Below, in pieces: positions 37,030-45,341 of a stretch of 64,000 nucleotides of DNA. The translations under genes were made by a program, and so were the position numbers. Origin of the DNA: Casimicrobium huifangae. Lineage in GTDB: Bacteria; Pseudomonadota; Gammaproteobacteria; Burkholderiales; Casimicrobiaceae. Under the pieces are notes generated by a model, which searched no databases, had not been told where the DNA came from, and saw nothing but the letters and a program-made list of their open reading frames with translations. How positions within the stretch are numbered: the stretch's first letter is position 1; each line of letters begins with the position of its first letter. The stretch is from contig NZ_CP041352.1 of assembly GCF_009746125.1 (NCBI RefSeq), positions 1,019,847 to 1,083,846 of the forward strand, given 5' to 3'.

Positions 37030-38064
37030 ATGCGTACATCGCACGCACTCACGCTCGTCGCGGCCGCTCTCGCCGCTGCGGCTTCGCAATCCGCGCTGGC
37101 CCAGGACAAGGGGCATCTCAATATTTACTGCTCGATGCAGATCGAGTGGTGCACGCTGGCGGCCAATGAGTTTGCCAAGCAGACCGGCGTCAAGGTCAAC
37201 ACCTCGTTCAAGGGCTCGGGCGAGACCTTCGCGCAGGTGAAGGCCGAGGCGAGCAACCCGAAGGGCGACGTCTGGTTCGGTGGCACCGGCGACCCACACC
37301 TGCAGGCTGCGGAAGAGGGCCTGAGCGAGATGTATCAGTCGCCCAACATGAAGGACCTGCACAACTGGGCGCAGTATCAGGCACAGATCTCGGGCTACAA
37401 GACCGTCGGCATTTACGCCGGCGCGCTGGGCTTCAGCTACAACACCGAAGTGCTCGGCAAGAAAAAACTTCCGCCACCGGCGTGCTGGGCGGACATCATC
37501 AAGCCGGAGTACAAGGGTGACGTGCAGATGGCCAACCCGGCGGCGTCCGGCACCGCCTACACGGCGCTGGCGACGCTGGTGCAGGTGTTCGGCGAAGACA
37601 AGGCCTTCGACTACCTGAAGGCGCTGCACAGGAATATTTCGAACTATCCGAAGTCGGGCACCGGACCGGTGAAGGCCGCTGCACGCGGCGAGACTGCCAT
37701 CGGTGTGAGCTTCATGCATGACGTGCCCGGCGAGAAGAAGAATGGCTTCCCGGTGGAGATGGCGGCTCCCTGCGAAGGCACCGGCTACGAGGTCGGTTCG
37801 ATGTCGATCCTCAAGGGTGCCCGCAATCTGGAGAACGCGAAAAAGTTCTACGACTGGGCACTGACGCCCGACGCGCAGAAGCTCGCCGCCCAGGCCAAGC
37901 AGTACCAGCTGCCGTCCAACAAGAACGCGCCGCAGCCGCCAGAAGCGCCGCGCTTCTCCAGCATCAAGCTGATCCAGTACGACTTCAAAAAGTACGGCTC
38001 GTCGGCGGAGCGCAAGCGTCTGCTCGAAAAGTGGGAGAAAGAGGTCAACTCGATTCCGCGCTGA
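37030..38064 (+). CDS. family 1 extracellular solute-binding protein
   Basis: A 344-residue periplasmic receptor of the iron(III)/polyamine-type ABC class. The signal peptide runs to SALAQ (residues about 1-25), followed by GHLNIYCSMQIEWCTLAANEF. I start at ATG 37030 because AAGGAGG lies at 37016-37022; the earlier in-frame start is unlikely. No permease or ATPase genes adjoin it, and the ligand is unknown. A palindromic terminator-like structure inside repeat copy D follows. Confidence 0.88.
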   Translation: MRTSHALTLVAAALAAAASQSALAQDKGHLNIYCSMQIEWCTLAANEFAKQTGVKVNTSFKGSGETFAQVKAEASNPKGDVWFGGTGDPHLQAAEEGLSEMYQSPNMKDLHNWAQYQAQISGYKTVGIYAGALGFSYNTEVLGKKKLPPPACWADIIKPEYKGDVQMANPAASGTAYTALATLVQVFGEDKAFDYLKALHRNISNYPKSGTGPVKAAARGETAIGVSFMHDVPGEKKNGFPVEMAAPCEGTGYEVGSMSILKGARNLENAKKFYDWALTPDAQKLAAQAKQYQLPSNKNAPQPPEAPRFSSIKLIQYDFKKYGSSAERKRLLEKWEKEVNSIPR

Positions 38065-38079
38065 TCTGCCGGCCAGCAG

Positions 38080-38191
38080 CTTTAGTTGAAGAAGCCCATT
38101 GGATATGGGCGAAAGATCAAAAAACGGCTCAAGTCGACTTGAGCCGTTTTTATTTGCCGAGCCCAATGCGGTCAATGGTTTCGGTAAAAAG
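38080..38191. repeat. dyad-symmetric dispersed element, copy D
   Basis: CTTT at 38080; hairpin GCCCATTGGATATGGGC at 38094-38110; exactly 20 nt; AAGTCGACTT at 38131-38140; exactly 20 nt; second arm from GCCC at 38161; mirrored end AAAAAG at 38186-38191. Copy D is unusual because its centre is extended into a perfect 32-bp palindrome, 38120-38151, with A and T runs at the ends. It lies between the binding-protein gene and the cytochrome gene, both on the plus strand. Confidence 0.88.
38120..38151. terminator. bidirectional terminator-like palindrome in repeat copy D
   Basis: A perfect 32-bp palindrome: five A, CGGCTC, the repeat core AAGTCGACTT, GAGCCG and five T. A GC-rich stem with a T-run on either strand, 56 bases after the binding-protein stop, fits an intrinsic terminator. 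Confidence 0.7.
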
Positions 38192-38353
38192 CCAATACGA
38201 TCGTAGCAACGAATGAGCCGCTTTTGCGAAGCGTGCGCTACTACCTCCATCCCGTAAGGAATTTCGCGGCATTTATCGCCCGATTGTTGGCAACTCGCGT
38301 ATTGCGCCGTACAGTCCGCCCTTACGAAAACATCAAGACCGTTAGGGGTAGAC

Positions 38354-39253
38354 ATGAAAACCTGGATCAAGTGGACGGCCGGCGTGGTCGGCGTCCTTGT
38401 TGTCGCTGCGGCCGCAGCAGCCATCGTTGGCACCCAGCTTGCTGAGCGCAAACGCAACCGCGTCATCGACATCAAGGTGAAGGCGGTCGCCATTCCGAGC
38501 GATGCTGCGGCCATCGAACGCGGGCGTTACCTGTACGCATCACGCGGCTGCGCCGATTGCCACGGCGCCAATGGCGCGGGCCGGGCGTTCATCGACAACG
38601 GTGACATGAAAGTTGCCGGCCCCAATATCAGCCCGGGGCCGGGCAATGTCGTGGCCAGCTACAAGCCGGAAGACTGGGTACGCACGTTACGCCACGGTGT
38701 AAAGCCGGATGGCAAACCGCTGTTCATCATGCCCAGTGAAGACTACAACCGCTTGACCGATGACGATACCGGCGCGCTGATCGCCTATGTCAAGAGCCTG
38801 GCACCAGTGCCGGGCGGTGAGGCCGTGGTGAAGCTTCCGCTACCGGTGAGGGTGATCTATGGTTTCGGTGGCATTCCGGAGCCGGTGGAGAAGATCGACC
38901 ACAGCCTGCCGCCCTCGCAGCCAGTTGCGGCCGCGTTGAGTGTGGAGCACGGCAAATACGTGGCTGCCATGTGCATCGGATGCCATGGCGCCACGCTCTC
39001 CGGCGGCAAGATTCCTGGTGGGCCACCGGATTGGCCGGCAGCTGCCAACATTACGCCGGGCGACAAGAGCGTTATGCCTGCATACAAGGACGCGACCACT
39101 TTCGCGACGATGATGAAGACCGGCAAACGCCCTGATGGCAGCGCAATCAAAGTGATGCCGTTCGAATCGCTGCGCGAGATGAACGAGATCGATGTGCAGG
39201 CGCTGTACGCCTATCTGAAGACTGTGCCGGCGAAGCCGTTCGGGCAGCGCTGA
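38354..39253 (+). CDS. di-haem c-type cytochrome
   Basis: A 299-residue secreted or membrane-anchored cytochrome with an N-terminal hydrophobic helix (residues about 7-25). It has two CXXCH haem sites: CADCH near residue 71 and CIGCH near residue 213. Distal Met ligands are likely in FIMPSEDY and KVMPFESL, which are typical of this class. It resembles the cytochrome c subunit of alcohol/aldehyde dehydrogenase complexes in part but is shorter (two haems rather than three). Its partner is unknown; no dehydrogenase adjoins it. Confidence 0.9.
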   Translation: MKTWIKWTAGVVGVLVVAAAAAAIVGTQLAERKRNRVIDIKVKAVAIPSDAAAIERGRYLYASRGCADCHGANGAGRAFIDNGDMKVAGPNISPGPGNVVASYKPEDWVRTLRHGVKPDGKPLFIMPSEDYNRLTDDDTGALIAYVKSLAPVPGGEAVVKLPLPVRVIYGFGGIPEPVEKIDHSLPPSQPVAAALSVEHGKYVAAMCIGCHGATLSGGKIPGGPPDWPAAANITPGDKSVMPAYKDATTFATMMKTGKRPDGSAIKVMPFESLREMNEIDVQALYAYLKTVPAKPFGQR

Positions 39254-39278
39254 TCAGCACTGCCCGTGCAAGGCAGCA

Positions 39279-39437
39279 CTACTTGCTGAACAGGGAACCG
39301 GTATCACCCCGCTTGAGTCGAGTGACCTGCTCCTGATAGTTGGCGTTGGTCAGCGGCACGAAGCGGGCGTAGGATGCAAAACGTCCGGCGCCCTCGATGA
39401 CGAAGTTGGCGAAGTCACGCACCTGTGGGCGTCCGTC
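39279..39437 (-). pseudogene. orphaned C-terminal coding segment of the PstS-like gene
   Basis: Read on the minus strand, skipping one copy of the 19-bp duplication, the PstS-like frame continues as VRDFANFVIEGAGRFASYAR and ends in TAG at 39279-39281 after TGSLFSK. The present gene instead stops at 39415 in another frame. These about 46 residues are the normal C-terminal helix region of the binding protein and are now out of frame. Confidence 0.8.
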
Positions 39438-40230
39438 GCACCTGTGGGCGTCCGTCATAGGCAGCTTTGTTCACATACAAAAAGGTGAGGCGTGCCAGCT
39501 TGCCGTATTGCCCGGAGATCACGGATTGACTGGAGGGAATCACCGGGCCGCCGCCTTCGTCCACGGCCAATGCGGCGACTTTGCTCGCATTTTCCGCGTA
39601 CGCTGCCATGCTGACAAAACCGATTGCGCCGGGCGTCTTTGAGACGCGATCAATCACCGCAGCATGTTCGGTGGCGTCCTGAAAGTCTGAGCGCATCACC
39701 TTCGGGCTGCCCGAAATCACCGTCGAAAAGAAATCGAAGGTGCCGGATTTCTGGTCGAGACCAAACAAGGCGACGGGAGTTGCCGGGTAAGCGGCGCGGA
39801 TCTGGTTCCACGCCAGCTTCTTGCCGTTCGACTCAGGGCCCCAGATCAGGCGCAACTCCGCCAGATTGATGTCGCGCAGCCAGCCGTCATTACGGTTGGC
39901 GACCAAAACCACGGCATCCCACGCGACAGGCATTTCGACGAAAGCGACGTTCTTGCTGCGACACGCCGCCAGCTCTTTGCCATTGATGGGGCGCGATGCC
40001 ATCGCTAAATCGGTGCGATTCTCGCAAAGCTGGCTGAACCCGGTGGAGGTGCCTTTCGCCTCCATCACCAGCGCAGCGTCGGCGTGCCCTTTTTTGTACT
40101 GTGCAACGGCGGCCTCCAGCAAAGGTTCAAGCGTGTCCGAACCAGAAATGCGGATGCCGGCCTGTCCTTGCGCGATGGCAGAAACAGGCAACACCAATGA
40201 AAGCGCCAGCAGGCGAAATAGTCTCTTCAT
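39415..40230 (-). CDS. PstS-like phosphate-type binding protein, C-terminus frameshifted
   Basis: A periplasmic binding protein of the PstS fold. The signal peptide (MKRLFRLLALSLVLPVSAIAQ) is followed by IRISGSDTLEPLLEAAVAQY, the anion-loop type motif (SGS near residue 29), and AKGTSTGFSQL, LAMASRPI and LDQKSGTFDFF. After YDGRPQV the frame is disturbed by a 19-bp tandem duplication (39419-39456) and ends after RRTPTGA, at 271 residues instead of 310. A Pho-box-like site lies upstream at 40359-40376. There are no transporter partners. Confidence 0.85.
   Translation of the reverse strand: MKRLFRLLALSLVLPVSAIAQGQAGIRISGSDTLEPLLEAAVAQYKKGHADAALVMEAKGTSTGFSQLCENRTDLAMASRPINGKELAACRSKNVAFVEMPVAWDAVVLVANRNDGWLRDINLAELRLIWGPESNGKKLAWNQIRAAYPATPVALFGLDQKSGTFDFFSTVISGSPKVMRSDFQDATEHAAVIDRVSKTPGAIGFVSMAAYAENASKVAALAVDEGGGPVIPSSQSVISGQYGKLARLTFLYVNKAAYDGRPQVRRTPTGA
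39419..39456. repeat. 19-bp tandem duplication that frameshifts the PstS-like gene
   Basis: GCACCTGTGGGCGTCCGTC occurs twice in a row (39419-39437 and 39438-39456) with no mismatch. Because 19 is not a multiple of 3, one copy shifts the frame. Removing either copy restores a 310-residue product with a family-like C-terminus. Confidence 0.95.
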
Positions 40231-40358
40231 ATCAACCTCGGTCAGTATTTTTTTGCCGCGCTGCGGTGTTGCTGATGCTGGTGCGCGGAGCGTTCTTTTG
40301 ACGCACGCGTGGCAGCGTGTGCTTTACGGTGCGTAGATGACAACGCTATTGCCGGCAT

Positions 40359-40376
40359 ATGTCCGTTTTGTGACAG
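40359..40376 (-). promoter_or_regulatory. Pho-box-like site upstream of the PstS-like gene
   Basis: On the minus strand the site reads CTGTCAC AAAA CGGACAT, agreeing at about 14 of 18 positions with two CTGTCAT repeats four bases apart, the PhoB binding pattern. It lies 129 bases upstream of the start codon. PhoB control would fit a phosphate-type receptor, but the second half-site is weak. Confidence 0.4.
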
Positions 40377-40517
40377 GCCGTCGAACTTGTTTCATTTTCA
40401 TTAGTAAATGACATTTTTTTGGGAATAGTCTTGTTGTCGTTGCGTCACTGTGAAATCCAGGCCTGCACGCAGCATGTGCTAAGGTGGATCGATCAGACAC
40501 TACCTGCGGCGAGTCGA

Positions 40518-41753
40518 ATGGAAGCACTGAACGCAATGGACAGCGACCCGCGCCAGCTTGGCTGGATGCAGGGGTTTCCACCGCCGCCAGACAAGACCAT
40601 CCGCTTCGCCGACGGTTCGTACTACGAGTTTCCGCAGCGGCGCTGGGCCTTCAGCCACGTGCGCGAGCTGGTACCAACCGCTTGCGTGTCACGCGGTGAT
40701 GGTGCGGTGGCGATGCTGCCGCGCGCCGAACGTGATGATCTCGACGATGTCGCGTTCACCACGCTCGACGGCCGCGCCATGACCTGGGGCGAGGCATTCG
40801 CCGCCAACTACACGGACGGCGTGGTGGTGCTGCACCGTGGCCGCATCGTCTACGAGAAATACTTTGGCGCGCTGGAGCCGGCGCTGCCGCACAGCGCCTT
40901 CTCGGTCACCAAATCCTTCGTTGGCACGCTGGCGGCCATGCAGGTGCACGCGGGCGCGCTCGACGAACAGGCGCAGGTGACGCACTACGTCCCCGAACTC
41001 GCCGGCACCGCGTACGCGGATGCCACGGTGCGCCAGGTGATGGACATGACGATCGGCGTCAAGTACTCCGAGGTGTATGCCGATCCGAAGGCGGACATCT
41101 GGGCCTACGCGTGGGCAGGCGGCACGCGGGCGCGGCCGCCCGACTACACCGGGCCGACGACGTTTTACGACTATCTCGTGACGCTCAGGAAAGAAGGCGA
41201 ACACGGCGCCGGCTTCACCTACAAGACAATCAACACCGAGGTGCTGGCGTGGGTCGTCAAGCGCGTGGCAGGCTTGCGGCTGGCCGATCTCACCTCACAG
41301 CAGATCTGGGCGAAACTGGGTTGCGAGCATGATGCCCTCTATCAGGTTGACAGTGTGGGTACCGAGTCCGGTGGTGGCGGGCTGTCCACCACGCTGCGCG
41401 ATCTGGCGCGCTTCGGTGAGGCGATGCGCTGCGACGGCAGCTTCAACGGCCAGCAGGTCGTGCCGGCTTCCGTGGTGGATGACATTCGCCGAGGTGCCAG
41501 CCGCGATCAGTTCGCGACGGCCGGTTACGCCACGCTGCCCGGCTGGTCCTACCGCAACATGTGGTGGGTGACGCATGACGCGCACCATTGCTTCACTGCG
41601 CGCGGCATTCATGGGCAGCTGATCTGGATTGATCCGCTGGCTGAGATGGTGATTGCCCGCTACGCCTCGCACCCGATGGCGGCGAACGTGTATCTTGATC
41701 CGACGTCGTTACCCGCCTATCGCGCGCTGGCGGAGCATTTGTTGCGCGGGTAA
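40518..41753 (+). CDS. beta-lactamase-family serine hydrolase
   Basis: A 411-residue protein of the class C beta-lactamase/penicillin-binding fold, commonly esterases or peptidases rather than drug-resistance enzymes. The SxxK motif is SVTK (in AFSVTKSFVG). The region VDSVGTESGGGGLSTTLRDLARFG is a family hallmark and GIHGQLIWI supplies the HxG third motif. I use ATG 40518 (MEALNAMDSDP); upstream in-frame codons are less likely. No signal peptide is visible, so it is probably cytoplasmic. Confidence 0.85.
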   Translation: MEALNAMDSDPRQLGWMQGFPPPPDKTIRFADGSYYEFPQRRWAFSHVRELVPTACVSRGDGAVAMLPRAERDDLDDVAFTTLDGRAMTWGEAFAANYTDGVVVLHRGRIVYEKYFGALEPALPHSAFSVTKSFVGTLAAMQVHAGALDEQAQVTHYVPELAGTAYADATVRQVMDMTIGVKYSEVYADPKADIWAYAWAGGTRARPPDYTGPTTFYDYLVTLRKEGEHGAGFTYKTINTEVLAWVVKRVAGLRLADLTSQQIWAKLGCEHDALYQVDSVGTESGGGGLSTTLRDLARFGEAMRCDGSFNGQQVVPASVVDDIRRGASRDQFATAGYATLPGWSYRNMWWVTHDAHHCFTARGIHGQLIWIDPLAEMVIARYASHPMAANVYLDPTSLPAYRALAEHLLRG

Positions 41754-41822
41754 TTTCGCAGGTCTTTTGTTTTCTTCCCCCGTGGGTGCGTCGGGTGCCA
41801 CCAGGATTTCCTGCGTGCAGGA

Positions 41823-43325
41823 TTAACCGGGCGCAACAGTCATGCCGCACTGGGTGACCAGGTAGTCTCGAATCAGAGGCCAGCTGTTGCGAGTTGCATG
41901 GCTCGCGAACGTGATTCCCGCGAGCACCGATGACCCCGACATGCCAAGAGATATTCGCGTGTAGATCAGCGCATCGGTGGTCGCCAGAACGCGGTTGTCG
42001 CCGTCGATATCGAGCGTGCAGATGCGCGCCTCGTTCGGACCGCCTTGGTAGCGGGCAAGGCATACGCTGAGCGAACTCGCATCGCTGGGCGACGGATTGC
42101 AGGCTCCGGCGACGACGATATTGCCATCGGGCTGAAGCGCGACACCTCCGGCAACATCAAAGCCACTGATATCAGTTGTGACTTTTCCATCGGCGCTAAA
42201 CGACGTATCGAGACTGCCATTTGGCAGATAGCGAGCTCCGCAAAAATCGTTGCTGCAGGTGCCGACTGCGACGAGCTTGCCATCGGGTTGGACGACAAGT
42301 CCGGATGCCGAATCTGCACCCGCACTCATCGCGGTGAGCACGCGCCCTGTCCCGTTAAAGCTCGTGTCCAAGGTGCCGTTTTCCAGATAGCGGGCAAGGC
42401 AAAAGTCGTTGCTGCCGTTCACACAGGTGCCGGCAACCACTACGCGCCCGTCGTGCTGGAGCGCGACCGCATGGGCGCTCGCATCAGCCGAGCCCATTGT
42501 GGTGATGAGTTTGCCGTCACCACTGAAGGAGCCGTCAAGCGCGCCACTGTTGTGATACTGCGCAACACAAAATCGACTGATTGAATCGTTAACGCATGCA
42601 CCCGCCACCACAATCCGGCCATCTGGCCTCAAGGCGATTGCACGAGCGGTATCGTTGCCGTTTCCGATGGCGGTGAACACGCGTCCCCCCACCCCAAAAT
42701 CGACATCGAGTGCTCCATTTGACAGGTAGCGAACCACGCAAAAGTCATCGCTAAAGACGTTATCGCAGGTACCCGCCACCAAGATCTTCCCGTCAGGCTG
42801 CAAGGCAACGGCATGAGCTCGCTCCCTTCCAGTCACGATGTTTGACACGAGCGTGCCCGTCACGTTGAAGCTGGTATCAAGTGTGCCGTTCGACAGGTAC
42901 CGCGAAAGACAGAACTCGGTTGCGTTAGAGGTGCCGATGGGGAGGCAGCTGCCAGTGACCAGGATCTTCCCATCCGGCTGCACAGCGACCCCAGATGCCT
43001 CGGCGGAGGCGGCGCCAATCATCGTACTCACGACGCCGTTATTGCCGAAGCTCGTATCGACCGCTCCGCCTGGCGTAAAGCGAACCAACAAGAACAGGTT
43101 TTTGCTGCTTCCTGCGGTGTCCCACCAATAGCCGGCCACCAACACCTTGCCGTCCGGCTGCAAGGCAATCGCCCGACCGTTGGGGTCGGTAAGCGCCAGC
43201 TGTGCCTGGACATTGACTTTGCCGCTTGTCCCAAAGCCGGCATCAAGATCGCCCGGCGCGGCCCGACAGAGCGCCGTGGCAGCCCAAACCATCACGCAAA
43301 AAATTTGCCAGAGCCTTTTGGACAT
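41823..43325 (-). CDS. secreted delta-60 repeat protein with a dockerin-like tail
   Basis: A 500-residue protein starting at the ATG ending at 43325 (MSKRLWQIFCVMVWAATALC, signal peptide). It has about eight imperfect repeats of about 55-60 residues, each of the form GRAIALQPDGKVLVAG ... RFTPGGAVDTSFG. These are delta-60 repeats, likely a beta-propeller. The C-terminus, CTLDIDGDNRVLATTDALIY, has a calcium-loop-like pattern shared with dockerin-type tails. No ligand is known. The repeats also show at DNA level, so recombination between them is possible. Confidence 0.85.
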   Translation of the reverse strand: MSKRLWQIFCVMVWAATALCRAAPGDLDAGFGTSGKVNVQAQLALTDPNGRAIALQPDGKVLVAGYWWDTAGSSKNLFLLVRFTPGGAVDTSFGNNGVVSTMIGAASAEASGVAVQPDGKILVTGSCLPIGTSNATEFCLSRYLSNGTLDTSFNVTGTLVSNIVTGRERAHAVALQPDGKILVAGTCDNVFSDDFCVVRYLSNGALDVDFGVGGRVFTAIGNGNDTARAIALRPDGRIVVAGACVNDSISRFCVAQYHNSGALDGSFSGDGKLITTMGSADASAHAVALQHDGRVVVAGTCVNGSNDFCLARYLENGTLDTSFNGTGRVLTAMSAGADSASGLVVQPDGKLVAVGTCSNDFCGARYLPNGSLDTSFSADGKVTTDISGFDVAGGVALQPDGNIVVAGACNPSPSDASSLSVCLARYQGGPNEARICTLDIDGDNRVLATTDALIYTRISLGMSGSSVLAGITFASHATRNSWPLIRDYLVTQCGMTVAPG

Positions 43326-43548
43326 ATCTGCGTCGCCCCCCGCCTTTGCTGCATTGTCAGTATCGATCAATCAAATACGATCATACTGAATTCCGGGGGT
43401 AAAAAACACGGAGGCCCTGCCCGCGCGTGAGCCGAGCGCCGCTGGTGTCGCCGTCGCTTAACCGCTGATTCGAGTTGTCCTGGCGAGTCGGGTATGGTGA
43501 GCGCCCCGTGCCCACCCAATACAAAGATGAGGAACTCGGCCGCAGGCG

Positions 43549-44325
43549 CTACACCGCCACGAACGCTGGCCGCAATGCGACGCTGCGGCCGTAACACGCT
43601 GACAGGTTCGCCTCGGTCAGGGCTTCATTTGCTTCAGCAAATGCCAGCACCTCGCCCTTTTGCAATAGCAACGCATGATCCGCGATCAACTGGGCTTCCA
43701 TCGGATCATGGGTGGAGAACACCACCGCCCATTCGCGTTCCCTGGCGATCCGCGCGATGAGCGTCAGAACGAAATGCCGCTGCGCCATGTCGAGGTGCGC
43801 ACAGGGTTCGTCCAGCAACCACAGGCAGCGTGACTGTGGTTCAGTGCTGCTGAGTGGACGGCCGAGCTGATACAGCGAGCGCGCAAGCTGCACGCGCATT
43901 TGCTCGCCGAGCGAGAGCGTCGCGTAGTCGCGCCCGCGCCACTCGGCAGCATGACATTCGGCCAGCGCGGCAGCGACAGCCTCTGCGTCCGGCGCATCAA
44001 AAGGCTGGCCGAGCGCGACGTAATCGGCCACGCTCAGCGCAAATGGCACCGCTGGCTCACTCGCGTTGAGTGCTCGTCGCCCGGCAAGCTCCGCAGCAGA
44101 CCATGCTGTGAGTGGACGGCCGTGCAGTTCGATGCACCCGCCGGTCAGTGGCAGCTCGCCTGCCAGCGTTGCCACCAGCGTACTCTTGCCAGCACCGTTG
44201 GCGCCGAGCAGCGCGAGAATTCGTCCGCTGCGGAGAGCGAAACTGATGTTCCGCAACAGCATTGTGCCGCCGACGCGCACGCCGATCGCGTCAACCGTCA
44301 GCAGTGGTGTTACCAATGCGCTCAT
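43549..44325 (-). CDS. FecE/HmuV-type ABC transporter ATPase
   Basis: An ATP-binding protein of 258 residues with Walker A GANGAGKST, signature LSLGEQMRVQ (a variant of LSGGQ), Walker B LWLLDEP and the H-loop STHD. It most resembles haem/siderophore/B12 importers. Its start overlaps the permease stop by 4 bases. A region of low identity (residues about 150-170) precedes Walker B. The substrate cannot be told from sequence; no receptor gene lies next to it. Confidence 0.88.
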   Translation of the reverse strand: MSALVTPLLTVDAIGVRVGGTMLLRNISFALRSGRILALLGANGAGKSTLVATLAGELPLTGGCIELHGRPLTAWSAAELAGRRALNASEPAVPFALSVADYVALGQPFDAPDAEAVAAALAECHAAEWRGRDYATLSLGEQMRVQLARSLYQLGRPLSSTEPQSRCLWLLDEPCAHLDMAQRHFVLTLIARIAREREWAVVFSTHDPMEAQLIADHALLLQKGEVLAFAEANEALTEANLSACYGRSVALRPAFVAV

Positions 44326-45317
44326 GCGCGCTCCACCCTGCGCGTGACCAGTGACACCAGTAGCGGTACGCCGAGCACGGCCGTGATGGCACCGACGGGC
44401 AACTCAATCGGCGGTGCGATGGAGCGCGCAATCACATCTGCCAGCACGCAGAGCAGCGCACCGATCAGCGTCGCCAGTGGCAGCACGACACGCGGCGAAG
44501 AGCCGGCCGCGAGCCGCGCGATATGCGGGGCCGCAAGCCCGACAAAGCCGACGCCGCCGCAAAACGCGGTGATCACCGCGACCATCGCGGCGGTGATGAG
44601 TGCGACGCGAACGCGCAGCTGTTGAACGTTGACGCCCACGGTTCGCGCCGCGCGCTCGCCGAGCGCGAGTGCCGCCAGCGCATTGGCCTGAACCCCCAGC
44701 GCAACGCCGCCGAGCGCCGTGCAGACAACCATCGCTATGACCACTGGCCAGTCAAGCGACGCAAAGCTGCCCAGCATCCAGAACGAGAGTGTTTTCAGTT
44801 GCCCTTCGGAGGCCAGCGCTGTCAACAGCGCAAGGCCGGCGGCGCAGGCCGCATTGATCGCGATGCCCAGCAGCAACAGCGTCACGGTGCCGCCAGCCAT
44901 CGGCGCCGCCCCACGATGTACAACCAACAACATGCCGGCAATCGCCACGCCTGCACCGATCAGGGCGCCAATCCAGAGGGCTGCCCCCGCGCCGACAACG
45001 ATCAGCGCGATGGCCGCGCCCAGCCCGGCTGCCGCCGGTACCCCGAGCAGGCCGGGGTCAGCGAGAGGGTTGCGGAACAGCGCCTGCAGCGCCGCGCCCG
45101 CCAGTGCGAACGCCGCACCGCCAGCGCAGGCCGCGATCACACGCGGCGCGCGAAGTTGCGTCAGAACCGACCATTCAGCCTCGTTCAGGTGCCCGCTCAG
45201 CAGTTTGCCAATCGCCAGCGGATAGGCACCGACCACCAGTGACAGTAGCATTGCGGCCACGAGCAACACGGCTACGACCAGCGCGGCGCGGGGCAAGGTA
45301 TTTCCGCCAGGCGTCAT
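44322..45317 (-). CDS. FecCD-family ABC transporter permease
   Basis: A 331-residue inner-membrane permease with about ten helices, the pattern of BtuC/HmuU/FecD. Diagnostic blocks are LRAPRVIAACAGGAAFALAGAALQALFRNPLADP (split over residues about 53-86) and FCGGVGFVGLAAPHIARL near residue 245. It transports iron chelates, haem or cobalamin in the family. It begins 24 bases after the stop of the alpha/beta hydrolase gene, with which it is probably cotranscribed. Confidence 0.92.
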   Translation of the reverse strand: MTPGGNTLPRAALVVAVLLVAAMLLSLVVGAYPLAIGKLLSGHLNEAEWSVLTQLRAPRVIAACAGGAAFALAGAALQALFRNPLADPGLLGVPAAAGLGAAIALIVVGAGAALWIGALIGAGVAIAGMLLVVHRGAAPMAGGTVTLLLLGIAINAACAAGLALLTALASEGQLKTLSFWMLGSFASLDWPVVIAMVVCTALGGVALGVQANALAALALGERAARTVGVNVQQLRVRVALITAAMVAVITAFCGGVGFVGLAAPHIARLAAGSSPRVVLPLATLIGALLCVLADVIARSIAPPIELPVGAITAVLGVPLLVSLVTRRVERA

Positions 45318-45341
45318 GTGGTCCGACGAGTGTCGTGTGAC

